Origin: CAZJRB01 sp964547995 | GTDB taxonomy: Bacteria; Planctomycetota; Planctomycetia; Pirellulales; Thermoguttaceae | Assembly (NCBI GenBank): GCA_964547995.1 | Contig: CAZJRB010000057.1 | Span: 1 to 46,302, forward strand | DNA length: 46,302 bases | Reading direction: 5' to 3' | Shown: positions 1 through 9,300 of the stretch, piece after piece | Position numbering within the stretch: position 1 is the stretch's first letter | Layout: each line of letters begins with the position of its first letter | The notes under the pieces: model-generated | Seen by the model: only the letters and a program-made list of their open reading frames with translations | What the model was told of the DNA's origin: nothing | Databases searched by the model: none | Position numbers and translations under genes: made by a program

Positions 1-2802
1 GTTGACCTTCAATTGGGTCTTGTCCTTCGAGACCCGCATCTTCTCGACGGTGTAGCAAAGCGGCACGTCGGGCGTTTCGAGCCACTTTAGCTCGTAGGGC
101 TCCAGCTCTTCATAGTCGAGGTGCAGCCGTGCCAGCTCGCGGCCGGCGTCGGCAAACGCCCGGAAGTCGGGGGCCAGGGGCACCCGGGGCAGTTCCCGCT
201 TGAGGTTCTCGGCGAACCGCTCCCGGTAGCCCGGGTGGTGCAGCACGCCGTAGACATAGTGGAAGATGTCCCACTTCGAGATCTTCTTGTCGCCGTAGTG
301 CTCGCGGAAGTGCGCAAGGGCCCAGTCCGTCACGTTCTCCCGCCGGTTGCTGCCGTCTTCGTCGTAAACGTAGAAGGGGAAACACTGCGTTCCGCATCCC
401 GCGCCAACAAGGTGGTAGTCGACAATCGCCTCCGCAGCCAAGGTCAGAAATGGCTTTTCGGATCCCAAGTTGGTAAACGCTATCATGCGATTCTCTCCGT
501 CAGGAATTCCAACGGGAAGAATTGTCCCGAAAGCCCGCGGGCGCTCGTTCAACACCTTATCATAGAACAGAAGTTGCTTTGTGTACGGACGCGACAGGGT
601 CGTGCGGATCCTCGTAGCGTCGAATGACGCGTATACGCCTCGCTTAAGGTTCAGTTTCAGGGTCTCACTCCACTTGATTTCAGTATATGTGACGAATTCG
701 TCGACGGTGTGGTCTTTCTCTGATCTTCGGTAGCGGTCAACTTCCGAGTTATACAGATCGACAAGACGTTTGATGCGCTCTTCCAATGCGTTTCGTTGGA
801 AATCATAGACATCGGAGTCACGGGCCGTCGTCACGCCAAGCGAGTTCGAGCGGAATATTCCCACTCCGTCCTCCGCCAATATCGGGTCCATCGCCCGAAA
901 CTCGCTCGTTCCCTCCGCGACCAACCAAGTGTGATCTTGATCAGGAGCCAATTCCCGCCATGCTATTCCTCCCGTCGAAACCTGCTTGGCCAACCAAGAG
1001 AGCTTCTCTTCTCGGGTGAGGTTCTTGTCAACGCGCGAGAAGTGAACCGTTTGATTTGAGGCTTTGCGCGATCGCACGGCCAGCGTGATTCCAACGCCCA
1101 CTTGAATCCCGAACACATTGTACTTTGTTCCGGACAACTTCGGGTTGTGGCGAACATTTCCCTCAAGATGCACATGATGAAGTCCAGAGAAATCCTCCAT
1201 GAGATGCTTCCGCATACCATCAAAAGCGATTTGGTCAACGAAGCTGTTGTTGGAAACAAAGCAGACAATACCTTCCTTGTCTATTCGATCGATAGCCCAA
1301 CGGAAGAACTTCACATACATATCCCACAGTGCGTTCTTGTTCGTCGCAGTGGAGTCCTTCCCAAAAGTCTCGCGGATACGCGAGTCAACAACTCCGTATT
1401 TTCGGTTCTTGTTGTTGTCGTTCTCGTTAAGCTGATGAGCATTGTACGGCGGATTCCCAATGATGACCGTTATCTCCGCGTCCTTTTGCCGCTGAACGCG
1501 AGCCGTATTCTCCTCGCTCATGAACGCAAACTGCCCCTGCTTCGCCTCGGCCATGTCGAGCGTATCGACGAAGCAGAGGCCGTCGAAGGGTTCGTACTGG
1601 CCGGTCCGCTCGTAGTAGGCGTGCTCGATGTTCAGCGCGGCGATGTAGTAGGGCATGAGCATCACTTCGTTGGCGAAGAGCTGCTCGCGGTAGCATCGGC
1701 CGAGGTGCCGCTTGGGGATGCGGCGGATCAGGTTGACGATGAAGTTGCCCGTGCCCGTGCAGGGGTCGAGGATGTTGACCCCCGGCGAGCCGAGGTCCTT
1801 GCCGAACTCGTCGTGGAGGACCTCCTCGACACTGGCACACATAAAATCGACGATCTCCTGGGGCGTGTAGACGATGCCCATCGTGTCGGCCACCTTGACC
1901 GAGTAGCCCTGGAAGAACCGCTCGTAAATGGTGTTGATGAAGTGCTGCTTCTCGGAGAATTCGGTGATGGTGCGGGCGGCCTCCTCGATGGCCAGGTAGA
2001 ACCGGTCGAGCGACTGGAGGAACTCGTGCCGGCTGAAGGAGCGGCTCACCAGCTTGTCGATCACCTTCTCGACCTCGGCGGCGATCACGTTGCGGCGCAC
2101 AAAGTCCTGGCGGTCGAAGATCGTGCGGATCAGCCGCTCCGTCAAGAGGTGCTGGACGAGCATCTCGTCGACGGCCGCCCGGCTGAGGTTCGGGTTCAAC
2201 GACACCCGGCAGACCTCGAAGAAGTCGGCAAACGCGGTTTGAAACCCGGCGTTGTTTTTGTGGGCCTCCTCGATCTTGGCCACGAGCCCCCGGGCAAGTT
2301 CGGGGACGCGCTCCTGGAACTCGGCAATGGCCTTGTCGAAATCCTCGTGGGCGGGCTCGGTGTAAGCGAAAAAGGCGTTTAGCAGATCGCACAGGTGCCG
2401 CGGCTGTGTCAGGTCGGTCCGCATGGCGACCTGGCCGTTCTGGTAGAGGATCGCCCGGCGCGTGTCCTCGAAGATGGTATTGGTGAGCGGGTAGCCCTTG
2501 GCGATTTTCTTGCGGATTTCGGCCTCGAGGTCGTCGTCGGTGTCCTTGGCCTCCCAGTAGCCGCGTCGCATCTGAAAGTCGTCGCGGAAGGTGGCGTCGG
2601 GGCGGACGGCGCCCTTGCGGCCCTCGACCGACAGCTCGGCGATGAGCGTCCAGCCGAACTTCCGGCCGGTCTCTTCCAAGAGGTGCTGAAACGGCGCGCG
2701 GACGGCCATTTCGTGCTTGACGCCCTGGGCGGTCAGCGAAGCGAGGTCCTCGTAATAGCGTTTGACGGGCTTGTGGGTCGGTTTGACGGTTGCGGGCTTC
2801 AT
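1..2802 (-). CDS. Type ISP/IIG-like restriction-modification enzyme, 3' end outside window
   Basis: The frame is open from the ATG at 2802 to base 1, giving 934 residues with no stop, so the C-terminus is missing. A GGGGAGG ribosome site lies just upstream (about 2811-2820). Residues 60-100 look like a PD-(D/E)xK nuclease, with a GYWEAKD motif near 81-87 preceded by PDATF. An N6-adenine methylase follows, with DPCTGTGNF (motif I) near 343 and IIGNPPYN (motif IV) near 446-452. The last 350 residues resemble the Type ISP C-terminal specificity region and end in YTVEKMRVSKDK, which in the family lies shortly before the C-terminus. No helicase is present, so by family knowledge this is one chain combining nuclease, methylase and specificity. 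It would methylate, and cut unmethylated, a specific DNA site. The specificity half (about 420-1450) is visibly richer in A+T than its flanks, suggesting separate acquisition. The target sequence cannot be predicted. Confidence 0.85.
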   Translation of the reverse strand, partial: MKPATVKPTHKPVKRYYEDLASLTAQGVKHEMAVRAPFQHLLEETGRKFGWTLIAELSVEGRKGAVRPDATFRDDFQMRRGYWEAKDTDDDLEAEIRKKIAKGYPLTNTIFEDTRRAILYQNGQVAMRTDLTQPRHLCDLLNAFFAYTEPAHEDFDKAIAEFQERVPELARGLVAKIEEAHKNNAGFQTAFADFFEVCRVSLNPNLSRAAVDEMLVQHLLTERLIRTIFDRQDFVRRNVIAAEVEKVIDKLVSRSFSRHEFLQSLDRFYLAIEEAARTITEFSEKQHFINTIYERFFQGYSVKVADTMGIVYTPQEIVDFMCASVEEVLHDEFGKDLGSPGVNILDPCTGTGNFIVNLIRRIPKRHLGRCYREQLFANEVMLMPYYIAALNIEHAYYERTGQYEPFDGLCFVDTLDMAEAKQGQFAFMSEENTARVQRQKDAEITVIIGNPPYNAHQLNENDNNKNRKYGVVDSRIRETFGKDSTATNKNALWDMYVKFFRWAIDRIDKEGIVCFVSNNSFVDQIAFDGMRKHLMEDFSGLHHVHLEGNVRHNPKLSGTKYNVFGIQVGVGITLAVRSRKASNQTVHFSRVDKNLTREEKLSWLAKQVSTGGIAWRELAPDQDHTWLVAEGTSEFRAMDPILAEDGVGIFRSNSLGVTTARDSDVYDFQRNALEERIKRLVDLYNSEVDRYRRSEKDHTVDEFVTYTEIKWSETLKLNLKRGVYASFDATRIRTTLSRPYTKQLLFYDKVLNERPRAFGTILPVGIPDGENRMIAFTNLGSEKPFLTLAAEAIVDYHLVGAGCGTQCFPFYVYDEDGSNRRENVTDWALAHFREHYGDKKISKWDIFHYVYGVLHHPGYRERFAENLKRELPRVPLAPDFRAFADAGRELARLHLDYEELEPYELKWLETPDVPLCYTVEKMRVSKDKTQLKVN

Positions 2803-3046
2803 GGAGCACCATCCTCCCCCGGCGGGTGGGGCGCGGCTGCGGGGCGTGGCCCCATTCTATGTCCCAGGCCGCCCCCCGGCAACCGAACCCGTCGGATCAC
2901 CCGCTTGCCGGCCCCCTCCGCATGGGGGACTTGGCACGCGCCTTTCCCCAAGTTATCATGTAGCAACGGGTGGCACCGTCCTGAGATAATTGGTCGCTGG
3001 GACCGATGACGTGAGGCACCGGGGTCCGGTTCCGGCACGGGAATGT

Positions 3047-3661
3047 ATGGACACCAATTTCACACGACATTTCCTGGCTTTGTTGGCCAGATTCCTCAGC
3101 GGCGCCAGTGTGCGCTGGATCGATTCGCAGCCGGACACCTGCCAGAGGATCTATTTCGCCAACCACACGAGCCATATGGATGCGGTCGTCATTTGGTCGT
3201 CTTTGCCGCGGCAGGTCCGCGCGTTGACCCGGCCGGTTGCGGCGAAGGATTACTGGATGGGGGGCCCGATCCGGCGACATCTCGCCAATCGGGTCTTCAA
3301 CACGATCCTGATCGACCGGACCGAGATAAAGGTACACCAAAGCCCCGTAGACTTGATGATCCGCGAGATCGGCGATATCCATTCGCTGATCGTGTTTCCC
3401 GAAGGGAGCCGGAGTGTGACGGGCGAGATGGGGGAGTTCAAGAGCGGGCTCTACTACCTCTGCAAGAAACGGCCCGACTTGGAAATGATCCCCGTCCACA
3501 TCGACAACATGAACCGCATCCTGCCGCGAGGTGAAGTCCTGCCGGTGCCGCTGTTGACGTGCGTCAGCTTCGGCCCGCCTATTTGGCTCGAAACGGGAGA
3601 GGGCAAGAACCATTTTCTCAGGCGGGCGCGCAACGCCGTCCGGCAACTGAAGGAGCTGTAG
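3047..3661 (+). CDS. 1-acyl-glycerol-3-phosphate acyltransferase family protein
   Basis: The protein has 204 residues from the ATG at 3047; the frame extends upstream to a TTG at 2990, but those residues look unlike the family. It carries the acyltransferase HX4D motif (NHTSHMD, H40 and D45) and the FPEGSRS motif at 117-123, which binds the acceptor phosphate. By family knowledge it transfers an acyl chain from acyl-CoA or acyl-ACP to lysophosphatidate or a related lipid at the inner membrane. It is short for PlsC (about 240 residues) and has no clear membrane segment, so the acceptor may differ. The next gene begins 17 bases later and makes CDP-diacylglycerol from phosphatidate, which supports a shared operon and a PlsC-like role. 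Confidence 0.85.
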   Translation: MDTNFTRHFLALLARFLSGASVRWIDSQPDTCQRIYFANHTSHMDAVVIWSSLPRQVRALTRPVAAKDYWMGGPIRRHLANRVFNTILIDRTEIKVHQSPVDLMIREIGDIHSLIVFPEGSRSVTGEMGEFKSGLYYLCKKRPDLEMIPVHIDNMNRILPRGEVLPVPLLTCVSFGPPIWLETGEGKNHFLRRARNAVRQLKEL

Positions 3662-3678
3662 ATCGAGCGAAGGCAACC

Positions 3679-4716
3679 ATGGGGAACGATTTTTGGGATG
3701 ATCCGAGAACGATCGGACTGATCGGCGGCGTGCTCTTGCTGGTGGGCGCTGCTACGGTGCTGGTCCGCCTGTTGAAGAACCGCGATGAGAGCGGGCTGAA
3801 CACGGCGATGATCGAGATGTTCCGGCGCCGCATCCGGGCGTGGTGGGTGCTCTGCACGGTGCTTGCCGCCGCCTTTCTGTTCGGCCAGACCGTCACGGTT
3901 GTGCTGTTCGGGCTGATCTCGTTCTGGGCATTGCGCGAGTTCATCACGCTGACTCCCACCCGGCCCGGCGATCACCGCGCACTGTTCTGGGTCTTCTTTC
4001 TGCTCACTCCGTTGCAGTTTGTCTCGGTTGGGCTTTTGAACTACAAACCGGACGCGCCGGACCTCTCGACCTGGCAGGCAATGTTGAGGACGCTGGGCAG
4101 TTTCGAGTTCTTCAGTATCATGATTCCGGTTTACGGATTCCTGTTCGTGCTTGCGCGGGTGGCGATTGCGGGGGACTACAAGCGGTTTCTGGAGCGGGCG
4201 GCAAAAATTCAGGCGGGGTTGCTGATTTGTGTTTACTGCCTAAGCCATGCCCCGGCCATCCTGACGTTGAACTCGCCGGAGTATCTGCCGAACTGGGGTT
4301 CCAAAGCGCGATTCCTCTTCTTCTTCGTCTTGATGGTCCAACTTTCCGATGCCCTGCAGTACGCCTGGGCACGAATTCCCAGCAAGCACCCCATCGTGCC
4401 GACGATCAACCCGAACAAGACCTGGGAAGGTCTGCTCGGCGGCTCGTTGAGCACGGTGCTGCTCGGGTCTGCGCTGTGGTGGGCGACTCCGTTCCACGGC
4501 CGGTATTGGTGGATGGCCGGCGTCATGTCACTGGTCATTTCGTTGATGAGCTTCGCCGGCAGCATTACACTTTCGGCCATCAAACGCGACCGCGGCGTGA
4601 AAGACTACGGCACCTTGGTCGAAGGCCACGGCGGCGTACTCGACCGCATCGACTCGATCTGCTTCGCGGCGCCCGTATTCTATCACTTGACACTCTGGTG
4701 GCTGGGAGCGGGATAG
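3679..4716 (+). CDS. cdsA: Phosphatidate cytidylyltransferase (CDP-diglyceride synthase)
   Basis: The protein has 345 residues from the ATG at 3679, with GAAGG just upstream. It is polytopic: hydrophobic segments are visible near residues 10-30, 53-80, 95-115, 140-165 and several more. Near the C-terminus it carries the full CDP-diglyceride synthetase signature, SAIKRDRGVKDYG followed by EGHGGVLDRID, including the paired acidic and lysine residues. The enzyme makes CDP-diacylglycerol from CTP and phosphatidic acid, the branch point for phosphatidylglycerol, cardiolipin and other phospholipids. It follows the acyltransferase with a 17-base gap. A cardiolipin synthase homologue lies at the far right of the window. 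The stop codon abuts a palindromic element that separates it from the convergent kinase gene. Confidence 0.93.
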   Translation: MGNDFWDDPRTIGLIGGVLLLVGAATVLVRLLKNRDESGLNTAMIEMFRRRIRAWWVLCTVLAAAFLFGQTVTVVLFGLISFWALREFITLTPTRPGDHRALFWVFFLLTPLQFVSVGLLNYKPDAPDLSTWQAMLRTLGSFEFFSIMIPVYGFLFVLARVAIAGDYKRFLERAAKIQAGLLICVYCLSHAPAILTLNSPEYLPNWGSKARFLFFFVLMVQLSDALQYAWARIPSKHPIVPTINPNKTWEGLLGGSLSTVLLGSALWWATPFHGRYWWMAGVMSLVISLMSFAGSITLSAIKRDRGVKDYGTLVEGHGGVLDRIDSICFAAPVFYHLTLWWLGAG

Positions 4717-4835
4717 CAGCCCGTTGAAAAAGTGGGGCGGAGGGGGGCAGGTCCAAGTTTTCGGCCAACGATTCACGTGAAAAACATGCTGTCTTGCCGA
4801 AAATTGGACCCGACCCCGACTTTTTCAACGGGCTG
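4717..4835. repeat. Palindromic element with 17-base terminal inverted repeats
   Basis: The left arm 4717-4733 (CAGCCCGTTGAAAAAGT) is exactly the reverse complement of 4819-4835. Inside these arms a second, imperfect pairing continues (GTCCAAGTTTTCGGC against GCCGAAAATTGGAC), so almost all of the 119 bases can fold. It fills the gap between the convergent cdsA and kinase genes, starting at the base after the cdsA stop. It could end both transcripts. Its size and long terminal repeats also fit a MITE/REP-like element. Confidence 0.8.
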
Positions 4836-4843
4836 CCAGGAGG

Positions 4844-6238
4844 CTACTTGGGATTCCGCTGAGCGAAGCAGGCCACCAGCGCGCCGGCAACCGCCTTCGC
4901 CGACTGAAACCGGTCGTCCGGCTTCTTGGCCATCATCTTCCGGCAAACTTCGATCAGCTCTTTCGGCACGTCGGAGCGGAACTTGTCGATGCTTTCCGGC
5001 TGCTTCGACTGGTGCATCATCAGCCGCTCGTACAACAATCCCTCGGGAAACGGCGGTTGGCCCGTCAGGAGGAAATAGAGCGTACACCCCAACGAGTAGA
5101 CATCGACCCGGTAGTCGAGACCGGTCGTTCCCAAGGCCTGCTCGGGGGCGAGGAAATCGATCGAGTCCAACATGCGGCTGTCGTCCTGCGCCTTGCCGCC
5201 GATCTGACCGGGTTCCTGCAAACGGCTCAATCCCATGCCGACGATCTTTACGACACCGTCTTTGTTCACCAGGAGATTCGAGGGTTTGACGTCGCAATGG
5301 ATGATGCCGCGACGGTGACCGTGCTGTAGTCCCTGGGCCGCCTGGCGGACATAGTCGGCAGCCAGGCGGCACTTCAAGGGGCCCTGCGATCGAACGATTT
5401 CATTGAGATTATGCCCATCGACATACTCCATGACCAGGTAGAAACGGTTACCCATCTTATCGACGCTGTAGGCCCGGACGATGTTGGGGTGGTCCAGGGC
5501 GGCGATGGTACGCGCTTCGGCGAGGAATCGTTCGAGCGAGCCGGAATCCTTGCTGACGTCTCGGGAGAGGGTCTTGATCGCAACGCGGCGATTCATGGTG
5601 ACATGCTCGCCGAGAAAAACCCCTCCTGCCTCGCCGCGGCCCAACAGGCAGATCAGCTTGTACCTGTCGAGAAAGAACGAACTCCGTCCGGCAATCAACT
5701 GAACAGCTTGCCAATCGGTGAGCAAGCCGGCCTCCACCAGGCCCCTGGCGACGCCTCTGGGATCGTTGCGCAAAGCGTGAGCCTCATCGAGCTGTTCGGG
5801 GCTGAGCAATTGGCTCTTTTCCAACAAGTGGAAAAATTCTCTGGCGGAAGCCGGCGGGACCGGCTCAAGGCCGTTCTGGGCGGAGCCGGCCGTTTTTGCG
5901 ACTTGGCGGTTTTTGCCTTTCTTCGCGCTCACTTCGGCGTCTGCCAGTTCCGATTCGAGCGCGGCAATCCGTCGTCTGGCGTCGGCCAACTCCCGGTGAA
6001 GCCGCCTGAACTCCTCTTGCGGGTCCTCGGGAACCGGCTCTTCCATACCGGTGTGGACCGCCGTGCTGCCGACCCCGGGCTTATCACCGTCCAGTACGTT
6101 GAGCCCCGAGCCGCCCCTGTCCTGCTGCCGTACAATCCATCCCTCACCCTCACAGTCGGGGCAGAGTTGACCGCCAATCTCCCCCGAGCCTCCGCATCTC
6201 TCGCATTGCACCTCGTTCTTGTGGTCAGTGTCGCTCAT
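4844..6238 (-). CDS. Ser/Thr kinase-like protein with zinc-finger N-terminus and degenerate DFG
   Basis: The protein has 464 residues. Residues 12-34 hold two CxxCxGxG units (CERCGGSG and CPDCEGEG), like the DnaJ zinc-binding region. Residues 73-106 are charged and heptad-like, probably a coiled coil. Residues 133-185 form the planctomycete module ending in LLTDWQAVQLIAG. The kinase domain spans 193-455: a glycine-loop remnant (LLGRGEAGGVFLG), the VAIK lysine K222, the alpha-C glutamate E241, HCDVKPSN with D316 (HRD arginine replaced by cysteine), and APEQ. The metal-binding DFG is GMG at 334-336, so its aspartate is missing. No membrane segment is visible, so it is probably cytoplasmic. It lies 87 bases after the other kinase-like gene and shares its module, so they are likely tandem paralogues. 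It may be a pseudokinase or use atypical metal binding. Confidence 0.88.
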   Translation of the reverse strand: MSDTDHKNEVQCERCGGSGEIGGQLCPDCEGEGWIVRQQDRGGSGLNVLDGDKPGVGSTAVHTGMEEPVPEDPQEEFRRLHRELADARRRIAALESELADAEVSAKKGKNRQVAKTAGSAQNGLEPVPPASAREFFHLLEKSQLLSPEQLDEAHALRNDPRGVARGLVEAGLLTDWQAVQLIAGRSSFFLDRYKLICLLGRGEAGGVFLGEHVTMNRRVAIKTLSRDVSKDSGSLERFLAEARTIAALDHPNIVRAYSVDKMGNRFYLVMEYVDGHNLNEIVRSQGPLKCRLAADYVRQAAQGLQHGHRRGIIHCDVKPSNLLVNKDGVVKIVGMGLSRLQEPGQIGGKAQDDSRMLDSIDFLAPEQALGTTGLDYRVDVYSLGCTLYFLLTGQPPFPEGLLYERLMMHQSKQPESIDKFRSDVPKELIEVCRKMMAKKPDDRFQSAKAVAGALVACFAQRNPK

Positions 6239-6325
6239 TGCGTCTTCTCTATCTCAACGTAAATCGGTCTCGCCGGCAAGGGCGTCGGGTTGCGCTCTAC
6301 ACTGATATCCGCGGGGGCCGGACTG

Positions 6326-9300
6326 CTACTCATCCTTGGCGGGCGGAGCCGCCGCGTCGCCCCCGGGTTTTTCGAGCGGGAACGACTGCATCAACAGGAA
6401 CTCATGGTCCTCGTCGATGACGGTGTAGATGCGGAAGTGTACCTTGCCCGGCTTTTCCTTGAGCTTCTTGCAGATCTCGCCCAGCCTGACGAGCTTGGCC
6501 ATCTTCTCCGTTTCGACCTTCTTAATCTTGTTCGCGTAATCCTTTATTTTGTTCTGGTCCGTAATGGGCACCTTTCGCATTTCCATGAACAATCGCCTTC
6601 GCTCCATCTGATGCACGTTCATCAGTTGCTCGGCTTCGCTGAGCTTGAACGTGCGGAACGTCATGTTCTCCACCTCGTAGTCGATCTTGGTGGTAACCTC
6701 GACCGTCGGGCGCATCTTGACGTCGAAGGCGAGGTGCAGCCACAGCTTCGGGAAGGTCTCGGGATCGAACGAGATGTCGGTCGCCTCGCCGGGAGCCAGG
6801 GTGTCGCCGGGGCTGAACCGCGGTTCGGGAAATCCCTCCACCCGGACCACTTGCAGCCGCAACGACTCTCGCAGAGGCAGCGAGTCGCCGGGCAGTATGC
6901 TCCTGGCCGTGCCCGTCGTTATGTTGACGACGACCGGCTTGACCACCACCGGCCGGCCCAAGGGCAGAAAGAACGTTCGGCCGTCGACCGAGACATCGAG
7001 TCCGCAGTTGAGCAAGGCGTTGGCCTTGGCCGAGGGAACGCCCTTGGCCCACTGGAAGAGCAGCTTTTGTCCCTGGACCAGCATTTGCGCGACGGGTGCT
7101 TTCACCGGCTCGCCGCCTCGGGTCGGCGCACAGAGACAGACCAGCCACCGTTTGCCGTTTTCACCCCGCTCGATTTGGAAATAGCGGGGTAGCGGAAGCG
7201 CTTTCCGGCCGCCAACCAATTGCAGGTCGACGTCGGCGTCCGGGTTCAGGGAAAGCTCGCCGAGAGAGTGGAAATTCGGCGGCATAGCGGCCTTGCCGTA
7301 CGGTTCGAGATTGCCGGTCTGCGCCAATGCCTCAAACGGGTTGACTTGCGCCTCCATGGTAGCGGCGATTTCCGTCGCATCCAGCGCGCGATTCCAAATG
7401 GTGACGTCGTCGATCAACCCGTTGAACTTCCCCTTCCAGAAGTTGTTGTTGCAGTAGCCGATCTTCATTACGGAATCGGCCTCTGCGGGATTCTTGTCGA
7501 CGTTCCAGTCGTTCTTCCCGCCGTCCGCCTTGCCGTCGACGTAGAGCGTCGCCTCGTCTCTATCACCGTCGGTGTTTGCCTTCACAACCAGGGCGACATG
7601 GCGCCACTTGTCGTCGTTAACCGTACTTCTTGTGCCGAACCAACCTGTGCCGTTGACGTCGACGGCGAGTTTTGCGTCCCGGACGAACATCACCTTTCCG
7701 CCGCGCGACCAGTTGCCTCCCCTCTTGGAAAAGGCCAGGATCGGGCCGTCGTTCCGCGTTTTGATCCACGCGGTCCAGGTGAAACTGCCGCTGAAATCGA
7801 AATCCGCGGAGTCCTTGAGGATAACGCGTCCGTCGCCTCCGTCGAACCGCAGCGCGCCGCGGTGTTTGCCCGTCTCGTTGTAAGTAACGGTTCCCTCGGC
7901 AATTCCGTGATGGTTGGTGCCCGACAGGTCGAACAATCTGCCCGACGCTTCGTCGAGGTTGAAGGTCGCGAGATTGCCGGCGATACTCAGCGCGGGTTTT
8001 GCGGCGGGCTGCTCGCTTGCACCCGGTCCGGATTCGGCCGGTTCGGACTGAGGTATTTTGTCCGGGGTGGTTTCGTTGGCCGGAACCGAGGGCACGGCGG
8101 CCGGCGTCTGGACGGCGACCTGCCCGTCGGCAGGGGCTTCGGCCCCGGACGGCGTTTCGTCGGCCCCCGTCTCGCGTGCGTCCGCCAGGTGCCCGTCGAA
8201 GGAAAACCCGTGTTCGCCGCCCCCGTTGCGAATCTTCAACAACAGCTCGTTCTCGCCGACGTTGAGCCTCAGATAGGCCCGTTCAGTGTCGACGTCGACG
8301 GCGCGGTATTGGTCGACCGCAAGGACATGCTCGCCGTTGAGCCAGACATCCAGCGTGTCGTCGCTGCCGAATCCGGCGTGCAGCGTCGTCGGCTTCTTGG
8401 CCGTAATCGTGCGGAACATGTAGGTCGTCGAGTTGTGGGTCGAAGGAAACATATTGGGAATGCCCTCAAACAAACTGGGCTCTTCCCGCCACAGCAAGTT
8501 GCCGTTGGGGCCCTTTGCCTGGAGATCGACCCCGTCTTCGGGAAAGAATTTCTCCTGCTGATTCTTCGAGGGAATCTGGCCGGTCGTGTACCAAGTCCCC
8601 AACTCGACGCCCATGGGGTTCCGCTCGGCCCCGAACCCGTAGTCGAGAGAATCCGGATTGCTGGGAGGCGGTTGCGGGGTCGTCTCAGCAGCGACGGGGG
8701 GCGCGGCCGGTTCATCAATGTCGGCCGGCTGCTCGCCAATACCGGCCGGCTGCCCGCCGTCCGTCAACCCGGCCGGAATCCAACTCGGATCTTGTTCGGC
8801 CGTGGCGGCGCCCGGGGAACGCATCATGAAAGGAACGAGTATCGCCGCCAGGACGAGCAGGGCGACGCCTGCCGCCGCGCCGGCGATGATCTTCTGTCGT
8901 GGCGTCGCGAGGAATTTCGACTTTCTCGCGGCGACTCTCATGCTGGCGCTACTCTGTTCGTCGGCTTGGATCGGCAGTGCTTGTGCCGTTTTCAGCGGGG
9001 GAGCGGGTCTTGCCGCGGGCTTTGCCTTGCGCTTTGGCGGGGGAAACTTTGCCAAGGCCTCGCTGACCTCCGCCGCCGTCTGATAGCGATCGCCCGGCTT
9101 CTTCGCCATCATCCTCTCGCAGATTTCGACCAGCTCGTCCGGCACGTCGGGGCGGACCTCGCCGATATCCTTCGGCTGCGCAGACTGGGATGCGCCGCCG
9201 GGAAACGGCGGTTCCCCGACCAAGAGGAAGTACAGCGTGCAACCCAAGGAATAGACGTCGACCCGGTGGTTGAGATCGGTGGTTCCCAAGGCCTGTTCGG

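Noticed and set aside
1102..2812. Long frames on both strands (1102-2382 plus, 1427-2812 minus)
   Set aside because: They overlap the restriction enzyme in other frames. Only the minus frame from 2802 gives nuclease and methylase motifs and stays open to the window edge.
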